From positions 1-64,000 of the forward strand of contig NZ_JABFMX010000021.1 of the NCBI RefSeq assembly GCF_013359735.1: a stretch of 64,000 nt of DNA, given 5' to 3'. The notes beneath the pieces are model-generated. The model searched no databases. It was not told where the DNA came from and worked only from the letters and a program-made list of their open reading frames with translations. This DNA comes from Arthrobacter sp. C9C5 (lineage in GTDB: Bacteria > Actinomycetota > Actinomycetes > Actinomycetales > Micrococcaceae). A program made the translations under genes and the position numbers. Below, one piece after another: positions 8,278 to 16,567 of the stretch. Within the stretch, counting starts at the first letter, position 1; each line of letters starts with the position of its first letter.

Positions 8278-10422
8278 TTACTCCTGCTGAGTCCGGAACG
8301 ACTGAAGAATGCGCGCAAAACTTTCAAGCACAATCTGCGTTCGCTCACCGAGTGTTGGATGGCTACTGAAGCGGGGCCGCGTCGACGGGGAAGCATTGGA
8401 ATTCAGGATGTCACCTAACTCTTCGGCCACCCGTTCAATGCCTAGGAGGGAGTCGATGCTTTCTGCTTCCAATTCCCCTACGCTTATCCACTCCTCCTGA
8501 CCGTCGCTGCCCCTGCCAATAGGAGTCATTGCGGCGAGTATCTTGGCAATGTTCCATATGCCGCCACTCTCTATGCGCCCCCAAAGGAAGTCTTTGGCGT
8601 GCTGGTCCGAAGTCAGATCGCGAAGGGCCCAGACAGACCGGAGTGCTTCCTCGAACTCGGTATCACTAGTAGTTGCGTGCAAGCTCATCAGGTGATCCTC
8701 GATTCGATCAGCCACTATCGACTTGGCATCCTCGAACCAATCCGGCTTATTTTCATGAAGCGGCTCCGAGCGGAGTATCTGGCGCATCAAGTCGCATACG
8801 AGTGCGAGGCCGGATTCCGTTTCGTAAATAGTCTTGACGACGGTGAGAGCATGTTCTGGAGCCGACAACATTAGCTGCTCGGCAAGGCCTAGAACGGGCC
8901 ACGAGGGTCGGGCAAGAACCCCCGTTTCCTTCGCGGCTATAGCTTTGTAGTTTGCTCCAAGTACCTGCATGAGTCCCTCAACCGGCAGTGTTGAGTCGGC
9001 CCCGTGGCGCATGATCTTTGCAATTACTAGTGGGGCATTGTCCACAAGCTTGGCAGTGACGGCCTCCGTCGCGGCTGATGGCCGGGATTCTCGGAGTTCG
9101 CGGAGACACTCAAGGATTACACTTTCGGATATATCGCTCTGCGGAACTCCCGTCTGGGTGTACCGGTAGAAGTAGTCCGGGTGGCCGACGCCTTTGCGGT
9201 TGGAGATATCCGTTCTGGCTGCAGCGCCGTACTGCATGTTGTCCCTTGCGCTTCGGAGCGGCACGAACAAGTCCGCCAGGAGCTCTACTATCACTGTCGG
9301 GTATCGGGCATCGGCAGCTTCGATATAGCCTAGCCAGCGCTCCCAGCACTGCTGATGTGTTTCCGCCCTGTCGCGCCGCAGTACACCGCCTGCAGTAGAA
9401 AGAAGCTCATCGGAATGCTCTTCCACGAGGCCGTATACAGAGGGTTCGAAGGTCCGGAGGAAGGTCATGAGGACAAAATCGACAAAGTCGACTTCGCCGG
9501 CGACGTCGTTCCAAGTTGCGTCGACCTGAGTGAAGAGCCGCTTGGCTGCACGAGGCTGAATGATGTAGCGGTCAAGGCACTTGCGCCACGAGCGGCTTAG
9601 CCTTTCTTCGTCCTGATCGTTGAGCTGCAGACCATGACTGGAGAGAACTTCCTGAAGGACCGTGTTAACCAGTGCCATGCGGTCGTCTGGGAGCATAGAA
9701 GGTATGTCCAGGCGTAGCTGAATCATCTTCTCCATATACTCGCGTGCCCGACTTTTCTCGTCAGCAACCAATCCGGTTCTCATTAGGACATCTTGAAGAG
9801 TTCTTTCGTCGTATGACAGCAAGTAATACACGTTGGGCAGTCGCCCAAGAAGGCGCACAAGCTTGAACGTCATGAGCAGCTCATCGGGGCCGAGCCGGTC
9901 CAGATCGTCAATCAGGACGAGGACCGGCGTGTCCAGGTCTTGGAGAAGTCCGGCGGCTTGTGTACGCAGCTTTTCAGGGCTGCGGTCCCCGCTGACTAAG
10001 TCCGCGAAGAGCTGCATTGGACCGGTAAGGTCCGCCCCCGCTGCACTGGCGATGGAGCCCAGCGGTGCAAGGCGTGAGATCCACCCCCCAATCGCCACTC
10101 TAGCGCTCTCTGCCCCGGAGCCTTCGGGAAGCGCTGCCCTGATCTCTGAGAAGAAGGCAGGAACCGCTGTTTCCATCGTGGCATATGACCAGGGGTTGTA
10201 CTTGGCCACTCGCCATTGCGTATCCCGCGCGAGGGCGGCTTCCACCTGATTTAGGAGCGTGGTCTTCCCACTTCCCCACGGGCCCACTAGCGCGGCTACA
10301 GCGCTAGGCGTTCTCTGGCGGAGAATGTTTAGTGAGGACACGATGCGGTCAACAATTTTTTTCCTACCGAGACTGTCGACATAATCCCCGACGATGGGGT
10401 CGTCTCCATAAAGTATCGACAC
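8278..10422 (-). CDS. KAP family P-loop NTPase
   Basis: A protein of about 714 residues. Walker A (GPWGSGKTT) and the KAP-typical KYNPWSY segment lie in the first 80 residues; Walker B with the doubled acidic pair and arginine (LVLIDDLDRLGPDE) lies near residue 175. Between them is the variable KAP insert, here without an obvious membrane span. The rest (from about residue 230) is helical with no recognised domain. KAP NTPases include PifA of plasmid F, which excludes phage T7, and occur in many defence contexts. The GTG start is preceded by AAGGA at nine bases; a TTG three codons upstream is possible but too close to that site. It follows the 1328-residue gene on the same strand after a 298-base gap. 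Codon use is less GC-biased than in neighbours, which suggests acquisition by transfer. Confidence 0.85.
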   Translation of the reverse strand: MSILYGDDPIVGDYVDSLGRKKIVDRIVSSLNILRQRTPSAVAALVGPWGSGKTTLLNQVEAALARDTQWRVAKYNPWSYATMETAVPAFFSEIRAALPEGSGAESARVAIGGWISRLAPLGSIASAAGADLTGPMQLFADLVSGDRSPEKLRTQAAGLLQDLDTPVLVLIDDLDRLGPDELLMTFKLVRLLGRLPNVYYLLSYDERTLQDVLMRTGLVADEKSRAREYMEKMIQLRLDIPSMLPDDRMALVNTVLQEVLSSHGLQLNDQDEERLSRSWRKCLDRYIIQPRAAKRLFTQVDATWNDVAGEVDFVDFVLMTFLRTFEPSVYGLVEEHSDELLSTAGGVLRRDRAETHQQCWERWLGYIEAADARYPTVIVELLADLFVPLRSARDNMQYGAAARTDISNRKGVGHPDYFYRYTQTGVPQSDISESVILECLRELRESRPSAATEAVTAKLVDNAPLVIAKIMRHGADSTLPVEGLMQVLGANYKAIAAKETGVLARPSWPVLGLAEQLMLSAPEHALTVVKTIYETESGLALVCDLMRQILRSEPLHENKPDWFEDAKSIVADRIEDHLMSLHATTSDTEFEEALRSVWALRDLTSDQHAKDFLWGRIESGGIWNIAKILAAMTPIGRGSDGQEEWISVGELEAESIDSLLGIERVAEELGDILNSNASPSTRPRFSSHPTLGERTQIVLESFARILQSFRTQQE

Positions 10423-10431
10423 AGTTATCAA

Positions 10432-10729
10432 TCCTTACCATAGATTTGCTGTTCATGGTTTGGCGATTCGCAGGAAGCGCAAAGCGTCTTAGCCGCCAGC
10501 CGCCCCGGCGAGAAATGCCAACAATATAGCAGGAAGGTCTGCAAATTAACATTGCGAATTTCTCAAGGGCTGTGTGTGCTGCCTTCAGTACCGCGATGAT
10601 CTGCTCTCAGAAATGCAGGAAGCACACCTTCCGCTCACAAAGTCCAATGAACATTCCCGAGGAAACCGCTGAAGCGTGCTTCAGTGGTGACGTTTATGCA
10701 AATATCCCCAGACTTCGTGAATATTCCAA
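10432..10729. other. AT-richer spacer between the two island genes
   Basis: This gap of almost 300 bases separates the 1328-residue gene from the KAP gene. No plausible gene was found. It contains a hairpin near the upstream stop and, on the minus strand about 90 bases before the KAP start, a TATATT that could be a -10 element without a clear -35. The KAP gene may therefore have its own promoter. Confidence 0.45.
10666..10687 (-). terminator. Hairpin downstream of the HTH/nuclease-like gene
   Basis: CTGAAGC at 10669-10675 and GCTTCAG at 10678-10684 form a perfect stem with a two-base loop, extendable to ten pairs with one G-T pair. It lies about 45 bases past the stop of the large gene. There is no T tract, so it may pause or partly terminate transcription or stabilise the 3' end. 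Confidence 0.35.
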
Positions 10730-13700
10730 CTATCCGTCGTCTGCCAATCGTTCGGCCTCGTCATCGTTCCGCTGGGCCTCACGGCGGTAGTCCTCGGCGA
10801 TGCCGCGGAGAACTCGGGCCGTTCGGGGCCACTTAGTGGATATGCTGTCTGCCATCTCTCGGTAGTGAGACTCGAGCTGACGTTCTTGTTCTCCTCCGTC
10901 GAAGACGCCCCTGGATGTGACTCCGCGCCGATTCACTTTTCCGATGTGCAGGCCTGTTTCGAGCCGGTGGCTGCCGATGGTCTCAATGAGGTCACGCACT
11001 GGTTCAACTGGCCAAACTCCGTCGGTGCCGACCGGACTCGCAGCGAGGACTTCGCCGATTTGCTCATCTCCAATGGAGGATCGACCGCTGTCGGAGAAGG
11101 CCAGACGTGCCGATCGTACCCATTCCGTTAAGAGCTCAGGGTCGATGTGGCCGTCCCTCAGCTGCCCAGGAAGTTCGCGCCAACTACGGAGGACACTGAA
11201 TGCGCGGTGCGCATAAGCCTTCTCCTGAGCACTACTAGTGCGCGGCCCCTCGCCTTCGGCTCGGAAGAGCGCGCAAACCATTTCCACGAAATTTTTCGAG
11301 TCTCTTCCGAGCGCTCGATAGAGGGCTGTAAATGGGTGATCGTCGTTCAACAATTCGAAGAAAGTGAACTCGTATAGGACCAGATCGGGATCTTCTGGCG
11401 CCACCTTCTCTAAGTACTCAAGCAGTTGTCGGATGTAGTAGCCGCTCATGACTCGATCGGCGATGGGTTGCGAAGAGTGGAGAACGCCAGAAACGGCCTC
11501 CTTGAGGGCGGCGACGTCTAAGTTGCCGGCCTCTTTGAGTGAGTTCGCCAGCGTCGTGACGGCTTCCCAGGGGCGCCCGTGTTCCTTTAGAAGGCGTGCG
11601 GCCTCTAGTCGTTCTTCGGGGCGAGCCCGATAAACCTGCACGCCCTTCCAGTAGGCAGCCTGCAGGGACCCGTCCCATCCAGAGATGTCATCCCAGAATT
11701 TCTTCTCAAACGGGACGCAACCCATTAGCGCTTCAGCACGCTCCGACCGCTGAAGGGCGGCGCTGGAGAGAATGGACTTCAGCCACGGGATGCCGTTCTG
11801 CTCTATCGACGTACTCGCGAAGGCTGAGGCAGCTAAACGAAGATTCGGGTTATCAGAGTCGAGCCAGCCCAGAACGTGCTGCTCCGCTACGCCCGCCATG
11901 GCTGCCATCATGTGGCCGATAGCGTGCGGCATCTGCACATCGGTGATCAGTGCTTCGAGGGCTTCATTTCCCGCGGCAAGTGTTTCTCTCAAGGCTTCAA
12001 CCCGGAGGCGTTCGATTTCAGTTGCGTACCCGGGATCGTTTCGCTTGAAGTTCTCGATCCTCGGAGTGAAGCTGAAAACGAAAGAAAAACGCCGGGGGTC
12101 TTTGGTCGGCTCCAAATGGAAAGCGATCGCCCGAAATTCTGCGATTTCATGAGGGGCGAGAGTCCATTCAGCTTGGGAAAACTCATCATGTCGGTCGGCC
12201 TCTGCTGTGAGCGCTTCCCATACGCTGAAGCGTTCATTCTCGGACCAGGTCGCGACGGTGACAATTTGTCTTAGCGTTTCCAGCATCTGCTTCCGTTCGG
12301 TGGCAGGGAGTTCGTCGAGCTGAGGCACGAGTTGCTTCCAGCGGTCCGCAGAAGTTCCTGCCGCGTCTACAGCGAGACTAACCAAATCCCGCACGAACTT
12401 TCCCCATTCGGTAATTGCCACGCTGTGGATGGCTGGCATCCAGTCGCGATAGACCGGAGAAGCAGGCTCTAGAGTTGAAGAGTGGTGAGTTGGCCACACA
12501 GACAGCAGAAGATTCCAGCCCACCTCCGAGTTGTTCCGCAGGAGACGACGGATAACTTCAATCTTGTCGTCACCCCGCCCGCCGCTCTGGCGTATCCATC
12601 CAAGGGTAATCTTCTGGAGGCTTTCCAGAGGGCGGTTGCTGAGCCGACCGCCAGGGTCGATAGTGGCCAGTTGGCCCAGGAGATCGGCTGCTGTACCGAA
12701 GTAGAGCGGAGACCAGCAAACAGTTTCCAGCGCCCAAAGTAAGCTCGGATGAGGAGAAGACGGACCGAAGCTTTCGTCCGCTTGACCGTCACGAAACATC
12801 GTTCGAAGCACCGGGGCTGGACGGCGTAGGTCAGCTTCAACGGCCATGAGGAACGTATCTGGTGACGCTTCGGCCAGCAGGGGCAGAACCTGACTGAGTC
12901 TTTCCCAAACCTCGCCCGTGGGGTCGCCGTTGGCGGCGTTGAGGAGGGCGTGTACAACTGGAGTTACAACTTCACCCGGCCGGATCCCAGCCAGTTCAAC
13001 GTCGGATGACGCTGCCAACGCAAGGCCCCTGCTGAGCCCCTTTCTGGCTGTCTCCGAAACTGTTCCAATGCCGGCACCGGCAGATGTAGTCAGGCGCTGC
13101 ACCGTGTCCATGCCCCTGAACGGATCAGGCTCCAGTAGCGCCTCGTTCAAGACATCGCGCCATCGAGCAAGATCCAGGCCAGTGAGTCGAGGGAGCAGTA
13201 GCTGAGCAGCCTCTTCGGGGGAGGTGAGACGCCACTCTCCCGCGGAACGAGTAAAAGGGGCATCAGCTCGGCCCGAGAGGCTGATGAGGAGTCGCTCAAC
13301 TTTATCGGGGTCCTGCTTGGTCAACTTCTCGACCACCTCCAAGTCCTTGGGCGCTTTGGTCCAGGATCCAAGTAGTACGAGGGGAGCAAGGATTGCCACA
13401 TGATCGTGATTTTTTGCCCAACTTGGCGCCCGCATGATGCCACCTCGGACGATCCGTCTTAGGAGGGCTGGCATGCTTCGCCGGGCAAGTGCAACAAACT
13501 CATCTACTTCCTTGGAACTCGGCCGCTTTTCCCTTTCGGCTGTCTCCGCCACCGAACGTAAGACCTCGGTGGCTGCGACTCGGTCTACCTTCGGGAGTTC
13601 GATTCCGTGCCTCACATTGCGAACGATATCGCCAGGCCCAGCGAGCAAGATGATCCGATGTCCCCGGGTGGCTGCCCTGTTAAGGCTGACTTGCTCTCGG

Positions 13701-14716
13701 AAGTTGGGCACAAGTATCAGAGGCGCGGTGGACTCCGAAAGACGATGCCATGCCTGCAGGTCACTAACAACCACTGTGCGGTGCAACAGTGCGCTTTCTT
13801 CCTTAAGGGCCGCGAAGATGAACGCCAGAGTCTCCTCATCCGATGAGGACTGAAGGGAGATGGGCAAACCCTCGGAGTCAGCGCCCGTGAGAAGCGAACG
13901 TAACAGGTCCGCTTCGGCTGACCGTCCAGCCAGGAAGAAGCCGTGAGGAAGTCGCGGCTCCGTACTATCGTGGAACGCTGACCACCAAGTTTCGATAGTT
14001 TGCGCGTCGCGTGGCCGGTATCCGAGGCGCTCTGAGATCCAGTAGTGAACCGAAGGCGTATGCAGAAGCCAGCCCTCTAGAACGTGCGCATCGATAACTT
14101 TGACCCCGGCGAACTTGTTCTCAGTGTCCTTTTGCCTAGCCCACGCCTTCCCGCTTGGCCAGTTCTTCGGTGTGGCAAATATAAAAAACGTTTCCCCGTC
14201 GTTCGGCAGAGCGAGAACACGTTTGTCGAAATCGGATTGTGCTTTCTGCTTCGGATTGTGGTCCGTGCCGAACTCAAAGCGCAGTTCGCCGGCTGGGAGG
14301 TAGGTTGAGCCCTTAGAGGTTGCTGTTCCGTCCCAACCCGGGGCTGCGGTGCCCTCATGAGCCCTGACGTCGAGATTTGTAATGCCTGGCGTTAGGGCGA
14401 GCAGCCTTCGCATCAATTCGGGAAATGTGCCCTTAGCATCCTCGCGTGGAGCCCACGCGTTCAGATCGTTTGCCGTCACCAGCTCTGGCCCGTCCGTGCG
14501 AAGCGACGGGGCGACGGGTGCGGTCGTCGCTCCCCGTTCCTTCTGCAAGCGGAGCACCTCCTCGCGCGCAAAGCGGTGTCCTCTCGCCCCGGGGATTTTT
14601 GCCGACACGAGGACCCCCGCCTTTACCCAGTTCCTGATCGTATTCTCGTGCGCACCAAGGAGCTTGGCCGTTTCACGCACGTTCAGGTACGGTTCTTCGC
14701 CTTGTCCACTAGTCAT
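10730..14716 (-). CDS. HTH / Mrr-like nuclease / STAND-like giant protein, candidate phage-defence effector
   Basis: A 1328-residue protein in a lower-GC island. Residues 8-60 form a MerR/excisionase-type helix-turn-helix (YLNVRETAKLLGAHENTIRNW, then RFAREEVLRL). Residues 78-230 look like a PD-(D/E)XK nuclease fold: PGWDG at 126-130, LRFEFGTD at 145-152, QKAQSDFDKR near 160, TFFIFATPKNW near 180 and VIDAHVLEGWL near 210. Residues 255-345 resemble a degenerate P-loop domain: SSSDEE stands where a Walker A would be and APLILVPNF acts as a Walker B-like strand. The remaining 950 residues are helical, suggestive of a repeat-type sensor. This order (nuclease, STAND-like switch, helical sensor) parallels Avs-type anti-phage proteins, but the N-terminal HTH and lost P-loop are unusual. 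The function is inferred only. Confidence 0.75.
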   Translation of the reverse strand: MTSGQGEEPYLNVRETAKLLGAHENTIRNWVKAGVLVSAKIPGARGHRFAREEVLRLQKERGATTAPVAPSLRTDGPELVTANDLNAWAPREDAKGTFPELMRRLLALTPGITNLDVRAHEGTAAPGWDGTATSKGSTYLPAGELRFEFGTDHNPKQKAQSDFDKRVLALPNDGETFFIFATPKNWPSGKAWARQKDTENKFAGVKVIDAHVLEGWLLHTPSVHYWISERLGYRPRDAQTIETWWSAFHDSTEPRLPHGFFLAGRSAEADLLRSLLTGADSEGLPISLQSSSDEETLAFIFAALKEESALLHRTVVVSDLQAWHRLSESTAPLILVPNFREQVSLNRAATRGHRIILLAGPGDIVRNVRHGIELPKVDRVAATEVLRSVAETAEREKRPSSKEVDEFVALARRSMPALLRRIVRGGIMRAPSWAKNHDHVAILAPLVLLGSWTKAPKDLEVVEKLTKQDPDKVERLLISLSGRADAPFTRSAGEWRLTSPEEAAQLLLPRLTGLDLARWRDVLNEALLEPDPFRGMDTVQRLTTSAGAGIGTVSETARKGLSRGLALAASSDVELAGIRPGEVVTPVVHALLNAANGDPTGEVWERLSQVLPLLAEASPDTFLMAVEADLRRPAPVLRTMFRDGQADESFGPSSPHPSLLWALETVCWSPLYFGTAADLLGQLATIDPGGRLSNRPLESLQKITLGWIRQSGGRGDDKIEVIRRLLRNNSEVGWNLLLSVWPTHHSSTLEPASPVYRDWMPAIHSVAITEWGKFVRDLVSLAVDAAGTSADRWKQLVPQLDELPATERKQMLETLRQIVTVATWSENERFSVWEALTAEADRHDEFSQAEWTLAPHEIAEFRAIAFHLEPTKDPRRFSFVFSFTPRIENFKRNDPGYATEIERLRVEALRETLAAGNEALEALITDVQMPHAIGHMMAAMAGVAEQHVLGWLDSDNPNLRLAASAFASTSIEQNGIPWLKSILSSAALQRSERAEALMGCVPFEKKFWDDISGWDGSLQAAYWKGVQVYRARPEERLEAARLLKEHGRPWEAVTTLANSLKEAGNLDVAALKEAVSGVLHSSQPIADRVMSGYYIRQLLEYLEKVAPEDPDLVLYEFTFFELLNDDHPFTALYRALGRDSKNFVEMVCALFRAEGEGPRTSSAQEKAYAHRAFSVLRSWRELPGQLRDGHIDPELLTEWVRSARLAFSDSGRSSIGDEQIGEVLAASPVGTDGVWPVEPVRDLIETIGSHRLETGLHIGKVNRRGVTSRGVFDGGEQERQLESHYREMADSISTKWPRTARVLRGIAEDYRREAQRNDDEAERLADDG

Positions 14717-15073
14717 AACAAAACTGTATCAATTGTGGATTTTGTGGACCAGGTTGGGGGTGCGCATGCTTGGGTCGACGCTGTTTTCCCTGCAAGGCCA
14801 ACCCGGGGACCCCTACACGTTCGTCTCTGCGCCGAAGCTGCGCTGGAGCGGGCTGACAGGCCGGGTCAGGGAGGATAGGGAGTCCCGGCTGCGGGGCCGT
14901 ACTGCTCAGGAACTGGTTCCATGCGCAGCTGATGAGCGGGCCGGAAACGGCCGGCAACAACAAGGATTAGTGCGCTGGCCGTGTTGGGTGCAGGGCCCCC
15001 CGTGTCGTGCCGGTGATCCGGGCGGCCCGCGGCCTTGTTGTGACCGGCGCAGCGTTGTTCTTTCACTCCACGC
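14717..15073. other. Gap upstream of the island gene; direct repeats but no gene
   Basis: This 357-base stretch between the island and the SCO1664-type gene holds no credible coding region; the frames that cross it have atypical composition and no recognisable similarity. Next to the start of the giant gene is a tandem pair TTGTGGA (14733-14739 and 14742-14748) in AT-rich sequence, presumably the promoter area. No integrase, tRNA or att-like repeat was found. Confidence 0.5.
14733..14748. promoter_or_regulatory. Direct repeat TTGTGGA-TT-TTGTGGA, possible operator
   Basis: Two identical heptamers spaced nine bases centre to centre lie 17-32 bases upstream of the ATG of the HTH-bearing island gene. 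They are well placed for an operator that overlaps its promoter. Recognition by the protein's own N-terminal HTH is a guess. Confidence 0.35.
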
Positions 15074-15775
15074 CTAAACCAGCGGCCACGGATACCGCAT
15101 GCCCGTCCGGTCCACCGGCAGGGACCCGGCAACCAGCATTCGCTGCACGCGGTGCTGCAGGGCGGTGACCTCGTCGTCGTCGAGCAGTTCCGCCAGCTCG
15201 GCGGGCACGGCCTCGGCGAGCGGGGCGATGTCCGCCAGCAGCGCCTCGGGAATGGGTTCGCCGGCGAAGTCCCAGATCACCGTGCGGAGTTTGAAAGCCG
15301 CCGAGAAGCAGAGCCCGTGGTCGATGCCCCAGATCCGGCCGTCGTCGCCGCGCAGCACGTGCCCGCTTTTGCGGTCGGTGTTGTTGGCGACGAAGTCGAA
15401 CAGGGCGATCCGGGCCAGCTCCGCGTGGGTCTCGGGGGCGTCCTCGAACAAGGTGAAGTAGTGCTGCTGGAAGTCGCACTGAACAAACCACTGCAGCGAC
15501 CCGACGCCCAGCGGAGCGTCCTCGCGGATCACCGTCGGGGGGACGAAGCCCCAGCCCAGCGACTCACTCAGCAGGTAGGCGGCGCGTTCGCGCTTGTAGA
15601 GGCCGGGTTCGAAATCGGACAGCGGCCGTTCGCCAGCCTCCGACTTGTAGACCGCGTACCCCTCCTCCTCGCCGCAGCTGACCTGGACCAGGAACGTCTG
15701 GTTGCTGCTGCGCGGGATGAGGCCGAGCAGCTCAATGCTGCCCTCGGTGAGCAGGGTCAGTTCCCTGCCGGCCAC
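15074..15775 (-). CDS. SCO1664 family protein (PI3/4-kinase-like)
   Basis: A 233-residue protein of the SCO1664 family (TIGR03843 type), a conserved actinobacterial group with a distant phosphatidylinositol 3/4-kinase-like fold. Visible hallmarks are FLVQVSCGEEEGYAVYKSEAGERPLSDFEPGLYKRE at the start, the loop FDFVANNTDRKSGH and GIDHGLCFS, which match a kinase-type catalytic Asp-Asn and metal-binding Asp. It lies 25 bases behind the MSMEG_4193-type phosphomutase on the same strand, the usual pairing in actinobacteria. The physiological substrate is not known. Confidence 0.85.
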   Translation of the reverse strand: MAGRELTLLTEGSIELLGLIPRSSNQTFLVQVSCGEEEGYAVYKSEAGERPLSDFEPGLYKRERAAYLLSESLGWGFVPPTVIREDAPLGVGSLQWFVQCDFQQHYFTLFEDAPETHAELARIALFDFVANNTDRKSGHVLRGDDGRIWGIDHGLCFSAAFKLRTVIWDFAGEPIPEALLADIAPLAEAVPAELAELLDDDEVTALQHRVQRMLVAGSLPVDRTGMRYPWPLV

Positions 15776-15800
15776 GGTCCCTCCCGCCTCGGAGACCCGG

Positions 15801-16475
15801 TCATGACGCCCGCAGCCCGCTCAGCGGTTCGGCCGTCGAATTCACCATGTGCACCGCGGGATCCTGGCCCTCCACGAACGTGATGGCCGAGACCGAGCCC
15901 GGGCTGATCACAATCCGCTGGAACAGATCCAGCGGCGTGCCCAGGGCGTGCGCCACCGCGGCCTTGATGGGGTCGGCGTGGGAGAAGCACACCACCACAC
16001 CGCCGGCGTGGACACCGCACAGGGCCTCCATCGCCCCGACAATCCGGGACTGCATCTCCGGGAAGCTCTCGCCGTCCGGGAAGCGGAACTGGGACGGACT
16101 GTGCTGCACGGTCTGCCACTCCGGCAGGGCCGCCAGGTCTGCGATCGCGGAGCCGGTCCAGCCGCCGAAGTCGCACTCCAGCAGCCCGTCGTCGTGCTTT
16201 ACCGCCAAACCGGTGCGGGCCGCCGTCGGCTCCGCCGTCTCGCAGGCGCGCTCCAGCGGGGAGGAATACAGGGCGTCCACCGGCAGGCCGGCGAGCCGGT
16301 CCGCGACCCGTTCGGCCTGCTCCCGGCCGAGGTCGGAGAGGTGCAGGCCCGGCGCGCGGCCCGGCAGGACCGAGCCCGTTGTCGGCGTCTGGCCGTGGCG
16401 CACCAGCAGAAGGAGGGTGCCCGGGCGTGCGGGCGCCGGGGGAGGAGCTGATTCGTCGGCGGTTGCTGTAGCCAT
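15801..16475 (-). CDS. MSMEG_4193 family putative phosphomutase (histidine phosphatase)
   Basis: About 224 residues of the histidine phosphatase superfamily. The phosphohistidine motif is LLLLVRHGQT near residue 25, the second arginine is in SSPLERACETAEP, and the second histidine is in VVCFSHADPIKAAVAH. This matches the TIGR03848 group, which is co-conserved with the SCO1664 family. Two ATG codons lie close together; the one chosen has AGG about ten bases upstream, and the one two codons earlier is equally possible. It starts the operon with the SCO1664-type gene and is divergent from the AAA ATPase. Confidence 0.82.
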   Translation of the reverse strand: MATATADESAPPPAPARPGTLLLLVRHGQTPTTGSVLPGRAPGLHLSDLGREQAERVADRLAGLPVDALYSSPLERACETAEPTAARTGLAVKHDDGLLECDFGGWTGSAIADLAALPEWQTVQHSPSQFRFPDGESFPEMQSRIVGAMEALCGVHAGGVVVCFSHADPIKAAVAHALGTPLDLFQRIVISPGSVSAITFVEGQDPAVHMVNSTAEPLSGLRAS

Positions 16476-16567
16476 CAGCATCCAGCCTATTCCGCCAAGC
16501 CTCCGGATGCGCAGGAATCTCACCAAATCCCTCGATTCCCTGCCGGGTGCAGGTCTACGGTGGAGGA

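Noticed and set aside
8156..15073. Island flanked by att sites, a tRNA or an integrase
   Set aside because: I looked for direct repeats at both borders, tRNA sequence and recombinase ORFs and found none, so I make no claim on the mode of insertion.
14382..15077. 231-codon plus-strand frame spanning the island edge
   Set aside because: Mostly antisense to the giant gene, with an unnatural composition in the rest; no similarity to transposases or integrases was recognised.
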